Origin: Acidobacteriota bacterium
Lineage (GTDB): Bacteria; Actinomycetota; Thermoleophilia; Gaiellales; Gaiellaceae
Length of the DNA: 48,239 nucleotides
Reading direction: 5' to 3'
NCBI GenBank assembly: GCA_028876365.1
Contig: JAGWRZ010000059.1
Span: 1-48,239, forward strand
Below, piece after piece: positions 1-11,113 of this stretch; position 1 is the stretch's first letter; every line of letters starts with the position of its first letter. The position numbers were made by a program, and so were the translations under genes. Under the pieces are notes generated by a model. It was not told where the DNA came from. It made no database searches and was given only the letters and a program-made list of their open reading frames with translations.

Positions 1-363
1 CTGTGGTCCCACTCCACCGGCGGCTACGTGTACGCATCGCCTGCGGTCTGGCGGCAGCGCATCCTCGTCGGCTCCTACAGCGGGACGTTCTCCGCGTTCG
101 ACGCCGGCACCGGGGAGCCGGACTGGACGTTCCACGCCGGCGGCCCCGTCTCCGGGTCGGCGGTCGTCGTCGGCGACGTCGTCTACTTCGCCACGCTGCA
201 CGAGAGCGGCCTGAAGAACGGGCGGACGTACGCGCTCGACGCGCGCACCGGCAAAGAGCTGTGGTCGTTCCCCGACGGGAAGTACACGCCCGTCGTCGCC
301 GTGCGGGACCGCCTCTTCCTGATCGGCTACGGCATCGTCTATGGGATGGTGGAGAGGCGATGA
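1..363 (+). CDS. PQQ-like beta-propeller repeat protein, 3' end only
   Basis: The left edge cuts this gene; only its last 120 codons are present and the frame is open from base 1. The fragment carries blade-type repeats of the PQQ/WD-like beta-propeller: a segment ending SAFDAGTGEPDWTF and one ending YALDARTGKELWSF, both matching the usual A-x-D-x-x-T-G-x-x-x-W blade motif. Such domains occur in BamB-like scaffolds and in extracytoplasmic quinoprotein-like proteins of actinobacteria. No enzymatic residues can be judged from the tail. Its stop codon overlaps the ATG of the next epimerase gene by 3 nt, so it is probably co-transcribed with the polysaccharide genes. Whether it has a signal peptide or a redox cofactor cannot be seen here. 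Confidence 0.8.
   Translation: MWSHSTGGYVYASPAVWRQRILVGSYSGTFSAFDAGTGEPDWTFHAGGPVSGSAVVVGDVVYFATLHESGLKNGRTYALDARTGKELWSFPDGKYTPVVAVRDRLFLIGYGIVYGMVERR
351..357 (+). promoter_or_regulatory. Shine-Dalgarno site of the CapI-like epimerase gene
   Basis: GGAGAGG lies just upstream of the ATG at 360, inside the end of the preceding gene. It fixes the epimerase start and indicates leadered, SD-driven translation for this operon-internal gene, in contrast to the leaderless-looking operon heads. Confidence 0.65.
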
Positions 364-1277
364 GATTCGTCGTCACCGGAGCGGCCGGCTTCATCGGGTC
401 GCATCTCGCCGAGACGCTCCGCGCGCGCGGCGACGACGTCGTCTCCGTCGACTGCTTCACCGACTACTACGACCCGGCCGAAAAGGAGGAGAACGCGCGC
501 GGGCTCGACGTCCTCCGCATCGACCTCGCCGACGAGACGCTCGATCTCGACGGCGTCGACGGGGTCTTCCATCTCGCCGGCCAGCCCGGCGTGCGCAGCT
601 TCGGCGAGGCGTTCCCGCTCTACCTCCGCCGCAACGTGCTGGCGACGCAGCGCGTCTTCCAGTCGTCTGCGGAGGCGGGCGTGCGCGTCGTCTATGCGTC
701 GTCGTCGTCGATCTACGGCGAGGCGGAGCGCTATCCGACGCCGGAGGAGACGGTGCCGCGCCCGATCTCGCCCTACGGGATCACGAAGCTCGCCTGCGAG
801 CAGCTCGCGCACGCGTACTCGACCGGCTTCGGCCTCGACGCGGTCGCGCTTCGCTACTTCACCGTCTACGGCCCGAGGCAGCGGCCCGACATGTTCTTCC
901 GCCGCGTGTGCGACCTCCTGCTCGGCGGCGGGACGTTCGAGATCTTCGGCACGGGCGAGCAGTCGCGCAGCTTCACCGAGGTTAGCGACGCGGTCCGCGC
1001 CACGATCGCGGCGATGGACGGCGCTCCCGCGGGCGCGACCTACAACGTCGGGGGCGGGACCGAGGCGTCCATGCTCGAGGCGATCGCGCTCCTGGAAGGA
1101 GTCTCCGGCCGGGCGCTCGACGTCAGGCACGTCGACCGCGCGCGAGGCGACGTGGCGCGCACGCGGGCCGACGTCTCGCGCATCGCCGCCGACCTCGGCT
1201 GGGAGCCGCGGGTCCCTCTCGCGGACGGGTTGAGCCGGATGTGGGCCTGGGCCTCCGCTAGAGTCGCGACGCCGTGA
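360..1277 (+). CDS. NAD-dependent sugar epimerase, CapI/UDP-glucuronate 4-epimerase-like
   Basis: A 305-residue short-chain dehydrogenase of the extended (epimerase) type. The Rossmann motif GAAGFIG is at residues 7-13, the serine-rich strand SSSSIYG near 118, and the catalytic pair is Y139-x3-K143. The segment DCFTDYYDP after strand 2 and RYFTVYGPRQRPDM resemble CapI-type UDP-glucuronate 4-epimerases, which interconvert UDP-GlcA and UDP-GalA in the cytoplasm; a UDP-glucose 4-epimerase role is the alternative. The start at 360 is preferred because the Rossmann fold begins at once and an SD precedes it. It overlaps the previous stop by 3 nt-type coupling and its own stop overlaps the GTG of the Wzz-like gene (GTGA). 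UDP-GlcA would have to come from a dehydrogenase encoded elsewhere. Confidence 0.85.
   Translation: MRFVVTGAAGFIGSHLAETLRARGDDVVSVDCFTDYYDPAEKEENARGLDVLRIDLADETLDLDGVDGVFHLAGQPGVRSFGEAFPLYLRRNVLATQRVFQSSAEAGVRVVYASSSSIYGEAERYPTPEETVPRPISPYGITKLACEQLAHAYSTGFGLDAVALRYFTVYGPRQRPDMFFRRVCDLLLGGGTFEIFGTGEQSRSFTEVSDAVRATIAAMDGAPAGATYNVGGGTEASMLEAIALLEGVSGRALDVRHVDRARGDVARTRADVSRIAADLGWEPRVPLADGLSRMWAWASARVATP
1259..1264 (+). promoter_or_regulatory. Candidate -10 box TAGAGT, 9 nt before GTG 1274
   Basis: TAGAGT matches the TANNNT actinobacterial -10 pattern and is 9 nt from the GTG of the Wzz-like gene, compatible with a leaderless or near-leaderless internal transcript. It sits within the end of the epimerase gene; no -35 box is evident. 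Confidence 0.35.
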
Positions 1278-2097
1278 CGATGAGAGATCCAGAGGCCGAG
1301 CAGGAGATCGACTTCTCCCGCTACTGGCGGCTCCTCGCCGCGCGGTGGTGGGTCCCGGTCGGGGCCCTCGTCCTCGGCGCGATCATCGGCTACGCGGTCG
1401 CGCTCGGCGGCGCCCAGCACTACAGCGCCTCGGCGAACCTCTATCTCGGCCAGCCGTACACGGCGAGCGGGAACGTCTCGCTGCAAGGGCTGCAGACGAA
1501 CCCGAGCACGGTCGGGACGATCGCCCATTCGCTCGCGATCGACCAGCGGGTCGCGGCCCTGTGCAAGACGAAGACCGGCTCGTTCCGCTCCGGCATCTCG
1601 ACGAAGCCGGTCGCCGGGAACCTCGCGAAGAACGGCCAGAACCCGCTCATGGCGCTCACCGTCCTCTCCTCGAAGAAAAAGGTCGCCGCGTGCGCCGCGA
1701 ACCAGCTCGCGCAAGAGGTGATCGCGCGCATCTCGACCTACGCGGTCGAGAAGATCGCGAGCTTCCAGGCGCAGCTCTCCCAGCAGGAGAGGGAGATCAA
1801 GGAGCTCGGCACCGCGATCGCGAGCTCGAGCGTCTCCTCCACCGACAAGCTGCTCCTCCAGGTGCAGCTCAACTCCGCGGAGAGCGACCTGTCGACGACG
1901 ACGCAGCTCCTCCACCAGGCGCGGGCGATCGAGGAGCCGTCGGTGCTCACTCCGGCGTCCTCCGCGCGCGTCACCGCCCGCAGCCGCCGCAACTCGACCG
2001 TCGTCGGCGGGCTCATCGGCCTCGTTCTCGGCGGGCTCGCCGCGCTCCTCTGGGACCGCATCGCCCCCGCAGTGGCCCGCCGCCGCAACGGCCGGTA

Positions 2098-2098
<1 letters not shown>
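1274..2098 (+). CDS. Wzz-like polysaccharide co-polymerase / chain-length determinant
   Basis: A 274-residue protein with the Wzz architecture: a short cytoplasmic N-terminus, one membrane helix near residues 24-45 (WWVPVGALVLGAIIGYAVAL), a large extracytoplasmic part with a helical, coiled-coil-like segment around 150-215, and a second membrane helix near 245-262 followed by an Arg-rich tail. Proteins of this class bind the polymerase and set chain length. No Walker motifs or tyrosine cluster follow, so no BY-kinase is fused. GTG 1274 forms a GTGA overlap with the upstream stop; ATG 1280 is an alternative two codons in. Its stop shares a base with the next ATG (TAATG). Confidence 0.8.
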
Positions 2099-3039
<941 letters not shown>

Positions 3040-3974
3040 CCGCCGCGCTCGCCGGCCTGATTCTCCTCGCAGCGACGTCGGCGCTCCCGAACGTCCGCTT
3101 TCTCGATCGCGGCAACCGCGGCGACACCGAGCTCTACCGCACGTACGGCGAGGACATGCGGCACGGCGAGCTGCCGTACCGGGACTTCTTCATCGAGTAT
3201 CCGCCGGGCGCGCTGCCGGTCTTCGCCGTGCCGGCGCTGCTGCCGGGCGCGAGCTTCACGCTCTGGTCGAAGATCGTGCAGTGGATCCTTGCCGCCGCGT
3301 GCATCGTCCTCGCCGCGTTCACGTTGCGGACCGGGCGCTGGCGGGCGGCGCTCATCGGGCTGACGCCGGCGCTGCTCGGGGAGATCACCTTCACCCGCTT
3401 CGACTTCTGGCCTGCGGCGCTCACCGCGGCCTCGCTCGCCGCTTTCGTCCGCCGCCGCCCGAGGCTCGCCCTCGGCCTGCTCGCCGTCGCCGTCGCCGCC
3501 AAGGCATACCCGCTCGTGCTCCTGCCGCTCTTCCTCCTCGCCCTCCCGGCACGCGAGCGCAGGACAGGGGCCGGGGTGTTCGCCGCCGTCCTCGCCCTCG
3601 TCCTCCTGCCGTTCGCGGCGCTCGGGCCGGGCGGCCTGCGCTACAGCCTCGAGAGCCAGTTCCAGCGGCCGCTCCAGCTCGAGTCGCTCGGCGGGTCGTT
3701 CCTCCTCGTCCTCCACCGCCTCGGCGCGTACGTCCCGCACGTCGTCTCGAGCTACGGATCGCAGAATCTCTCGGGCGGCGTCGCCATGTGGCTCGACGTC
3801 CTCACCACGCTCGTCGAGGCGGCGGCGATCGTCGCCGCCTGGCTCGTGTTCGCGCGCAGCGCGCGCGACGACCGCTCGCTCCTTCGCGCGTCGGCGGCCG
3901 CGGTTGTCGCCTTCGTCGCGTTCGGCAAGGTGCTCTCGCCGCAGTACGTCATCTGGCTCGTGCCGCTCGTCGCC

Positions 3975-3994
3975 GTCGCGTCGCGTCGCGTCGC
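3975..3994 (+). repeat. Pentanucleotide tract (GTCGC)4 inside the GT87-like gene
   Basis: Four perfect copies of GTCGC run in the coding sequence at codons about 325-331. Five is not a multiple of three, so gain or loss of one unit would shift the frame and truncate the C-terminal membrane helices. Four units is short for an active slippage locus. Confidence 0.6.
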
Positions 3995-4120
3995 GCTCGC
4001 GCTGCTCGGGCTCGCAGTCGGGCTCACCCAGATCTGGTCGCAGGGGCGCTACCACGAGGTGGTCGCGGTCGGGGCGATCGTGTGGCTCGTCCTCGCCCGC
4101 GACCTCGCGCTCGTCGCCCT

Positions 4121-5377
4121 CTACGTGCTCGTCGTCGCGGCCGTCGCGGGGCGTGCGCGCGCGCCGAGCACGCCGAGCCCGACGGCCCAGAGCGCGAGCA
4201 GCTCGGGCAGGCTCGCGTAGAGGAACCGCGGATGGTCGGCCGTGTTCGCGAAGAAGCTGTAGAAGACCGGGTTGACGAGCAGGAACGCGAGCACGAGGGC
4301 GAGGGTCCACGGCCGCGAGAGGCCGAACGCGCCGACGACCGCGAGCGGCACGATGATCGCGAGCGTGTGCGGCGTGAAGATCGACGACTGGGTCCAGCTC
4401 GACACGACGTGGCTCACGTCGAAGGCGTCGTGCGGCCAGCTGCTCGGGTTCCCGTACAGCTTCGGGTACGAGATCGGCCAGTAGACGAGCACGACGGGCG
4501 CAAAGGCGAGCGCGCCGGCGAGGTACGGCAGCGCCTCGCGGCGGTGGCGCAGGACGAGGATCACGAGGACGACGCCGGCGGCGATCGCGTTGGAGATCTT
4601 CACCGCCGTCGCGAAGCTCAGCGCGCAGCCCGCGAGGGCGAGCCGCATCGGCGTCATCCGCGGCGACAGCACGAGCGCCGCAGCGGAGGTGACGAGCAGG
4701 GTCGAGAGCGGCTCGTCGTAGTCGTGCAGCCCGACGTCGATGTTCCACTGGTCGTTCGTCCACGCGTGATGCCCGGCGATGAGACCGACGAGGAGCGGCC
4801 ACGCCGCCCAGAAGGCTGCGGCGAGGACCCCGATCCACCGTCGCCCGGTGGCATTGCGGCCGAGGTAGGCGACCGCGACCACCGTGAGCGCGACGAAGAC
4901 GAGCGAGAGCGCGGTGCCGACATCCCAGGCGGAGCCCGGCGTCAGGCGGCCGGCTGCGCGCAGGGGAAGGAGGGCGATCCCCCACACGAGCGGCCACCCG
5001 AGCACCGCGGCGCCCGTCGCCTTCATGTAATGGACGTCGATGCAGATCGCGAGGCCGGCGGCGAGAAGCGCCGCGGGCGGGAGCCAGTGGCGGAGGTCCG
5101 GCCGGCGCCGCCACAGGAGGACGAGCGCGGCTGCGACGGCGAGCACGAAGAGCACGTCGAGGCCGAAGAGCGCGCGCGGGATGCGGGCCCAGGCGGCCAT
5201 GAACTCGCGGGCGCCCTCGTAGAAGCCGGTGGCGTCGCCCATGAGCCCGCCGAAGCCGGCCGGGCGCGTGAATGTCGGGATGCCCGGAAGCTTCGAGCCC
5301 CGGTCTGCGTATGCGGCGAGCGGGATGCCCACGCGCACCGCGACGAGGAGGCCGATCGCGCTCCACCAGCTCCGCAC
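4121..5377 (-). CDS. Polytopic membrane protein, GT-C/ArnT-like glycosyltransferase candidate
   Basis: A 418-residue protein with about ten hydrophobic segments. After the first helix an extracytoplasmic loop contains [14 protein letters not shown], placing acidic residues where GT-C transferases bind the lipid-linked donor; later loops contain [15 protein letters not shown] and [13 protein letters not shown], and the C-terminus has [17 protein letters not shown]. This fits a dolichyl/polyprenyl-phosphate-sugar transferase better than a transporter, but I do not recognise a specific family. GTG 5377 is chosen because it precedes the first helix and lies 6 nt after a TAGGCT -10 box. It is a single-gene transcription unit, divergent from the UDP-xylose synthase and overlapping the GT87-like gene tail to tail by 100 nt. 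Confidence 0.6.
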   Translation of the reverse strand: MRSWWSAIGLLVAVRVGIPLAAYADRGSKLPGIPTFTRPAGFGGLMGDATGFYEGAREFMAAWARIPRALFGLDVLFVLAVAAALVLLWRRRPDLRHWLPPAALLAAGLAICIDVHYMKATGAAVLGWPLVWGIALLPLRAAGRLTPGSAWDVGTALSLVFVALTVVAVAYLGRNATGRRWIGVLAAAFWAAWPLLVGLIAGHHAWTNDQWNIDVGLHDYDEPLSTLLVTSAAALVLSPRMTPMRLALAGCALSFATAVKISNAIAAGVVLVILVLRHRREALPYLAGALAFAPVVLVYWPISYPKLYGNPSSWPHDAFDVSHVVSSWTQSSIFTPHTLAIIVPLAVVGAFGLSRPWTLALVLAFLLVNPVFYSFFANTADHPRFLYASLPELLALWAVGLGVLGARARPATAATTST

Positions 5378-5383
5378 CCGCTC

Positions 5384-5411
5384 AGCCTAACCGGCGTAAA
5401 TCATTCGTTAA
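5384..5411 (-). promoter_or_regulatory. Leaderless promoter candidate TTAACG-N16-TAGGCT-N6-GTG
   Basis: Reading the minus strand, TTAACG (5411-5406) resembles a -35 box, TAGGCT (5389-5384) fits the TANNNT -10 pattern, and the GTG at 5377 follows after only 6 nt. A transcript would begin at or next to the start codon. The adjoining stretch 5398-5411 is unusually AT-rich for this window. Confidence 0.5.
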
Positions 5412-5438
5412 GTCGGGTCGACCTTCCGGTGACGCCGC

Positions 5439-5444
5439 TAGCAT
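5439..5444 (+). promoter_or_regulatory. Leaderless -10 candidate TAGCAT, 7 nt before ATG 5452
   Basis: TAGCAT fits TANNNT and is 7 nt upstream of the UDP-xylose synthase ATG; there is no Shine-Dalgarno sequence between them. TCGACC at 5418-5423 is a weak -35 candidate with 15-nt spacing. Confidence 0.5.
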
Positions 5445-5451
5445 CGACTCG

Positions 5452-6382
<931 letters not shown>

Positions 6383-6390
<8 letters not shown>

Positions 6391-7594
6391 ACGCATCGCC
6401 GCCCTCGCCGTCCTCGCCGCCGGTGTCGCCGTTCTCACCGTGTCGGCCGCAGCCGCCGCGCCGGCGAAGCATGCCGCCGCGACGTCCCGCCATCTGCTCG
6501 TCGGGATCAACGACGAGGCGGACACGCTGTACGGGAACCCCGTCACCGGCTTCCAGGCCCTGAGCGCGCTGAAGGCGCAGGTGCTGCGCGTGAACCTCTA
6601 CTGGGGCGGCACTCCCTGGGCGGTCTCGCGCGGAGCGAAGCCGACCGATCCGAGCGATCCGGGCGACCCCGCGTACGACTGGTCGCTGTACGACCGTCTG
6701 ATGCGCTACGCGGCGACCTACCACATCAAGGTCGTCTTCTCGATCCTCTTCACGCCCAGGTGGGCGAACGGCGGCAAGGCGCGCACGGTCGCGCCGACGA
6801 ATGCACGGGACCTGCAGAACTTCGCGTACGCCGCGGCGATGCGCTACGACGGCTCGTACGTCCCGCCGGCGTGGCAGCAGCAGCCGACGCTCGAGAGCCC
6901 GAATCAGCCGCTCCCGGCCGTGACCTTCTGGACGGCGTGGAACGAGCCGAACAACCCGGTGTTCCTCACGCCGCAATACATCCGCTCGGGCGGCAAATGG
7001 GTGGTCGAGAGCGCCGTCCAGTACGCGAAGATCTGCAACGCCGTGTACGCGGGCATCCACGCCGGCGGCACCACGGGCGAGAAGGTCGCGTGCGGCGTCA
7101 CGGCGCCGAAGGGGAACGATGCGCCCGCGACCTCGCGCGCATCCGTCGATCCCCTCTCGTTCCTCGAGGCGGCGAAGAAGGCCGGGATGAAGAAGTTCGA
7201 CGTGTACGCGCACCATCCGTACTACGCATCCCCGAGCGAGTCGCCGACCTACGTGCCGACGGGGAAGACGGCGCGCCGCATCCAGCTCGGGAACATCAAC
7301 GTGCTCCTCGCCGAGATCTCGAAGCTGTACGGGCCGAAGCACCTGTGGATCACCGAGTACGGCTACCAGACGAACCCGCCCGACAAGACGTTCGGCGTCA
7401 GCTGGGCGAAGCAGGCTGCGTACCTGACGCAGGCCTATGCGATCGCGCGCAAGAACCCGCGCATCGACATGCTCCTCTGGTTCCTGATCAAGGACGAGCC
7501 GAACCTCGGCGGCTGGCAGTCGGGCCTGGAGACGCACGCCGGGGCGAGAAAGCCGGCGTGGAACGCGTTCATCCGGGCGGCGACGGCGGGCTGA
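6383..7594 (+). CDS. Secreted clan-A glycoside hydrolase (GH39/GH5-like, PslG-type role)
   Basis: A 403-residue protein starting with a Sec signal peptide (RR, a hydrophobic stretch about 5-28, AAAAAPA-type cleavage). The rest looks like a TIM-barrel glycosidase: TAWNEPN near residue 190 supplies the acid/base glutamate of clan A, HHPYY lies near 280, and LWITEYGYQ near 322 supplies the nucleophile glutamate. Exopolysaccharide loci often carry such an enzyme (for example the GH39 PslG) to trim chains or clear mis-located polymer outside the membrane; that role is inference. GTG 6383 is preferred over GTG 6350 because of the SD and a cleaner signal peptide. It follows uxs with an 8-nt overlap and overlaps the opposite GT4 gene by 26 nt. 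Confidence 0.75.
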
Positions 7595-8780
7595 GACCGC
7601 GCTCCGCGAGGAGCTCGCGGTACAGCCGGTCGACGTCGTCGACCAGCCGCTGCACGGCATAGCGCTCGAGCACTCGTGCGCGGCCCGCCTCGCCCATCTC
7701 GGTGCGGCGCGGCGGGTCGCCCGCGAGCTCGGCGAGGCGATCGGCGAGCGCGCCGGGATCGGCGGAGTCGACGAGGAACCCGTCGACGCCGTCGCGGACG
7801 ACGTCGGGCACGCCTCCCACGCGCGTCGCGACCGTCGGGCGCCTCGCCGCGAGCGCCTCGATGACGCTGACCGGCGTCCCCTCGTTCACGGACGGGAGGA
7901 AGAGGACGTCGATCGCGTCGTAGAAGCGGGCGACGTCCTCCTGGTAGCCGAGGAAGAGGCACCGCTTGACGACCCCGAGCTCGTGCGCGAGGCGCTCGAG
8001 GCCGTCGCGGTCGGGCCCGTCGCCGACGAGCAGCAGCCGCGCGTCCACACCGCGGTCGACGAGCGAGCGGAAGGCACGCACGACGAGGTCGGTGCGCTTG
8101 ACCGCGGTCATGCGGCCGACCCAGCCGACGACGAACGGATCGCCCGCGAGCCCGAGTGCGCGGCGTGTCTCGGCGCGTGCGCCGTTTGTCCCGCCGACGC
8201 GCTGGTCGAGCTCGATGCCGAGCCGGATGACGACGAACTTCGACGCAGGCGCGACCCCGAGCGCGACGAGGTCGTCGCGCACCTCGGGGCTGACGGCGAT
8301 GAGCTTCGTCGTCACCCGCGCGAGCAGCCGCTCGAGCGTCCGGAAGCCGAACGTGACGACGCGGTTGAAGTACCCGCGCAGCACGTGGCCGTGGAAGGTG
8401 TGCACGACGATCGGCCGGCGCGAGCGCCCCGCGAGCACGGCGGCGAGCCGGCCGACCGCGCCCGCCTTTGCGGTGTGCGTGTGCAGGATCGCCGGCCGCT
8501 CCTCCCGAATGAGACGCGCCAGCCGGAGAACGGCACGCGCGTCTCGAAAGGGCGAGATCTTGCGACCGAGCTCGTCGAGGACGGCGACGCGAACGCCCTT
8601 CGCCTCGGCGACGAAGGCCATCGACTCCTCGCCGCGGCCGATCGTCCCCGCGACGAGCGTCGTGTCGTAGCCCCGGTCGGCGAGCCCGGCGGTGAGGTAC
8701 GCGACGTGCAGCGCCGGGCCGCCGACGTTGAGCCGCGCGATGACGCGCAGCACCTTGATCCGCGGGAGCTCAGACGCCAA
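7569..8780 (-). CDS. GT4-family glycosyltransferase
   Basis: A 403-residue GT-B enzyme. The N-terminal domain begins KVLRVIARLNVGGPALHV, with the G-G-P loop of GT4, and THTAKAGAVGR near 100. In the C-terminal domain are GRMTAVKRTD, LLVGDGPDRD and the EX7E motif E-GTPVSVI-E followed by VGGVPDVV. It would add a hexose or similar residue to the lipid-linked repeat unit; donor and acceptor cannot be read from the sequence. It is the last gene of the minus-strand polymerase operon. The start is a TTG at 8780 that overlaps the upstream epimerase stop by 11 nt; GTG at about 8753 is a shorter alternative. Confidence 0.85.
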   Translation of the reverse strand: MASELPRIKVLRVIARLNVGGPALHVAYLTAGLADRGYDTTLVAGTIGRGEESMAFVAEAKGVRVAVLDELGRKISPFRDARAVLRLARLIREERPAILHTHTAKAGAVGRLAAVLAGRSRRPIVVHTFHGHVLRGYFNRVVTFGFRTLERLLARVTTKLIAVSPEVRDDLVALGVAPASKFVVIRLGIELDQRVGGTNGARAETRRALGLAGDPFVVGWVGRMTAVKRTDLVVRAFRSLVDRGVDARLLLVGDGPDRDGLERLAHELGVVKRCLFLGYQEDVARFYDAIDVLFLPSVNEGTPVSVIEALAARRPTVATRVGGVPDVVRDGVDGFLVDSADPGALADRLAELAGDPPRRTEMGEAGRARVLERYAVQRLVDDVDRLYRELLAERGLSPPSPPG

Positions 8781-9696
8781 GGTGCTCGATCGTCCGCCGA
8801 AGTCCTTCCTCGAGGTCGACGGACGGGACGTAGCCGAGCACGTCCCGGGCCGCGCTCACGTCCGCCCACGAGTCGCGGATGTCGCCCGGCCTCGGCGGCG
8901 CGAACGTCTTCTCGACCGGCTTGCCCACGATCCGGCCGATCGTGTCGGCGACCGTGTTGACGCTCGCGGGGGAGCCGGCAGCGACGTTGAAGATGCGCCC
9001 GTTCGCGGCGCCCGCGTGGGCGGCGCGCACCGTCGCGTCGACGACGTTCGCGATGTAGGTGAAGTCGCGCGACTGCTCGCCGTCGCCGTAGATCGTCACC
9101 GGCTCGCCCGCGGCGATCGCGGTGATGAAGAGCGGCACCATCGCGGCGTACTGCGAGAACGGGCTCTGCCGCGGGCCGAACACGTTGAAGTAGCGCAGGA
9201 CGACCGTTTCGAACGACTCGTACACGCGGCTGAAGCTGACGCAGTAGCGCTCGGCTGCGAGCTTCGCGACGCCGTAGGGCGAGATCGGATCCGCGGCGAG
9301 CGACTCGTCGACGGGGAGGTGCGCCTTCGAGCCGTAGACCGAGGACGACGAGGAGAAGACGACGCGGCGGACGCCCTCGTCGCGCGCGGCGAGGAGGACG
9401 TTGAGGGTGCCCTCGACGTTCACCGCGCTCGAGGTCAGCGGGTCCTGCACCGAGCGGGGCACCGAGCCGAGCGCGCCGAGGTGGTACACGACCTCCGTTC
9501 CGCGAACGGCGTTGTGCACGCGCTCGTAGCTGCGGAGCTCGCCTTCGACGATCTCGACGTCGAGGCCCTCGAGGTTGGCCCGGTTGCCGGTCGAGAAGTT
9601 GTCGATCACGCGCACGTCGTCGCCGCGCTCGAGCAGGCCGCGCACGAGGTTCGAGCCGATGAAGCCGGCGCCGCCCGTGACGAGGGCACGCGCCAC
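8770..9696 (-). CDS. UDP-hexose 4-epimerase (GalE/WbpP-like extended SDR)
   Basis: A 308-residue NAD-dependent epimerase: GGAGFIG near residues 8-14, DNFSTG after strand 2, HLGALGSVPRSVQDP (typical of UDP-GlcNAc/UDP-Glc 4-epimerases of the WbpP/GalE group), SSSSSVYG, Y141-x3-K145, RYFNVFGPRQ and YGDGEQSRDFTYI. The V-P-R-S-V-x-D-P segment favours a UDP-GlcNAc/GalNAc or dual-specificity epimerase over a strict UDP-Glc enzyme. GTG 9696 abuts the stop of the polymerase gene with no gap, so coupling is likely. It supplies UDP-Gal or UDP-GalNAc (inference). Confidence 0.87.
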   Translation of the reverse strand: MARALVTGGAGFIGSNLVRGLLERGDDVRVIDNFSTGNRANLEGLDVEIVEGELRSYERVHNAVRGTEVVYHLGALGSVPRSVQDPLTSSAVNVEGTLNVLLAARDEGVRRVVFSSSSSVYGSKAHLPVDESLAADPISPYGVAKLAAERYCVSFSRVYESFETVVLRYFNVFGPRQSPFSQYAAMVPLFITAIAAGEPVTIYGDGEQSRDFTYIANVVDATVRAAHAGAANGRIFNVAAGSPASVNTVADTIGRIVGKPVEKTFAPPRPGDIRDSWADVSAARDVLGYVPSVDLEEGLRRTIEHLGV

Positions 9697-11061
9697 TCAG
9701 GCCGACCAGTCCACGGTGCGCGTGGCGGCGGCGCCGAACCCGAGCCAGGTGATCGCGTCGAGCGGGATGCCCGCGATGATGCCCTGCGCGCTCCAGAGCC
9801 CGGCGGCGAGAACGAGCCAGACGAGGCCGAGCAGAGCGGGGAACGCCGCCGGCGCGATGGCGCTCAGCGCCGCCGTGAAGGCGGGCCACGCTCCCGCGAC
9901 GAAGAGCGCCGTCAGGAGCGCGAGCCCGACGATGCCGAGGTCGGCGAGCGTCTGGACGTAGAGGTCCTGGACGCCGAACGACCTGCTCGCGGTCGGGAAC
10001 GCCCCCGGCGCGACGGTCGGGAAGCGCCTGTGCGCGGCCGGGAGCTCCGGGCCGTAGGTCGCGTAGTCGTTCGAGGCCTCGAAGCCGGCGCCGACGATCG
10101 GGTGGCGCTCCCAGATGCGAAGCCCGATGTATGCGAGCAGCGTGTGCTGCGGATAGGTCTGGATGTTCTTCGACGCGGCAGCGCTCGTGTGACGGGCGCC
10201 GATGAAGCTGAAGAAGTGGCCGAAGTCCCCCGACCGGTAGACGACGACGCTGAGCGACGCGAGAACGGTCGCGGCCACGACGGCGACGACGGCGGCGCGG
10301 CGGGGAGACCCGCGGCGCACGGTGACGAAGAGCGCGATCGCGACCGCCGGAAGAAGGCCGATGACCCCGGATGAGGCGCCGCCGATCGCAAAGCCGATCC
10401 CGCCGGAGACGATCGCGACCCAGGCCGCCTTCCGCACGGCCCCGCTCGCGCCGAAGAGGAGCGAGACGAGGCCGATCGCGAGCACCATGCCCGAGTAGCC
10501 GGCGAAGTCCTGCGTCCCGAGGAACGAGGGCTCGCGCTGGCCCTGCCCCCAGCCCGCCGCGATCTCCCAGCCGCACCACTGGAGCACGCCGACGAGGGTC
10601 GCCGCGACCGACCAGGCGATGAGCGTCCCCAGCACGAGGAGCGCATCGGCACGGCGGCGCACGAGCAGCGGGACGGCGGGCGCGAGGACCGCGTACACGG
10701 CGAACTCGCCGGCGGTGACGACGTGCGTCCGGAAGGGATATGCATGCGACGAGCCGAGCGGGAGCAGCGTCTCCGCGCCGATCCACGCGAGGAAGAGGAT
10801 CGCGGCCGTCCACACCGGGACGCCGGGCCGCAGCCGCGCCAGGTGCCCCGTCCGGAGCGCCGCGACCGCGGCGAGCGCCACCGCCAGGACCATGACGTCC
10901 GAGAGCTTGACCGTCGCGGGCCCGGCCTTGAGCGAGGGCTGGTAGTTGACGTGGAGGAAGACGATCGGCAGCGCGATTGCGAGGACGAGCGCCCCGGCCG
11001 ACACGTTCCGCGGAAGCGCGAGCAGCGCTCCTCGCGGCATGGCTGCGGCGGACGGGCGCAC
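9697..11061 (-). CDS. Wzy/WaaL-like O-antigen polymerase/ligase
   Basis: A 454-residue membrane protein with about ten to twelve helices. The large extracytoplasmic loop near residues 300-365 includes the family signature region RIWERHPIVGAGFEA, as in the Wzy_C/O-antigen ligase family, where Arg and His residues handle undecaprenyl-PP-linked glycans. In Wzx/Wzy systems it polymerises flipped repeat units at the outer face of the membrane. A ligase role cannot be excluded. Its operon partners (GalE-like epimerase, GT4) and the Wzx-like flippase that diverges from it across 52 bp favour polymerase. GTG 11061 lies 6 nt after a TACACT -10 box. Confidence 0.8.
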   Translation of the reverse strand: MRPSAAAMPRGALLALPRNVSAGALVLAIALPIVFLHVNYQPSLKAGPATVKLSDVMVLAVALAAVAALRTGHLARLRPGVPVWTAAILFLAWIGAETLLPLGSSHAYPFRTHVVTAGEFAVYAVLAPAVPLLVRRRADALLVLGTLIAWSVAATLVGVLQWCGWEIAAGWGQGQREPSFLGTQDFAGYSGMVLAIGLVSLLFGASGAVRKAAWVAIVSGGIGFAIGGASSGVIGLLPAVAIALFVTVRRGSPRRAAVVAVVAATVLASLSVVVYRSGDFGHFFSFIGARHTSAAASKNIQTYPQHTLLAYIGLRIWERHPIVGAGFEASNDYATYGPELPAAHRRFPTVAPGAFPTASRSFGVQDLYVQTLADLGIVGLALLTALFVAGAWPAFTAALSAIAPAAFPALLGLVWLVLAAGLWSAQGIIAGIPLDAITWLGFGAAATRTVDWSA

Positions 11062-11067
11062 CGGTCG

Positions 11068-11104
11068 AGTGTAGTGAGGATCCGCCGGGGGCCCTCACTA
11101 CACT
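11068..11104. promoter_or_regulatory. Palindromic bidirectional promoter/operator between wzy-like and wzx-like genes
   Basis: A perfect 12-bp inverted repeat (arms 11068-11079 and 11093-11104, 13-nt loop) occupies most of the 52-bp divergent gap. The outer end of each arm is a TACACT -10 box: minus 11073-11068, 6 nt before GTG 11061; plus 11099-11104, 6 nt before TTG 11111 and 9 nt before ATG 11114. The repeat therefore places identical -10 boxes symmetrically for polymerase and flippase. It could also be a repressor operator. Confidence 0.6.
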
Positions 11105-11113
11105 GGCCCATTG

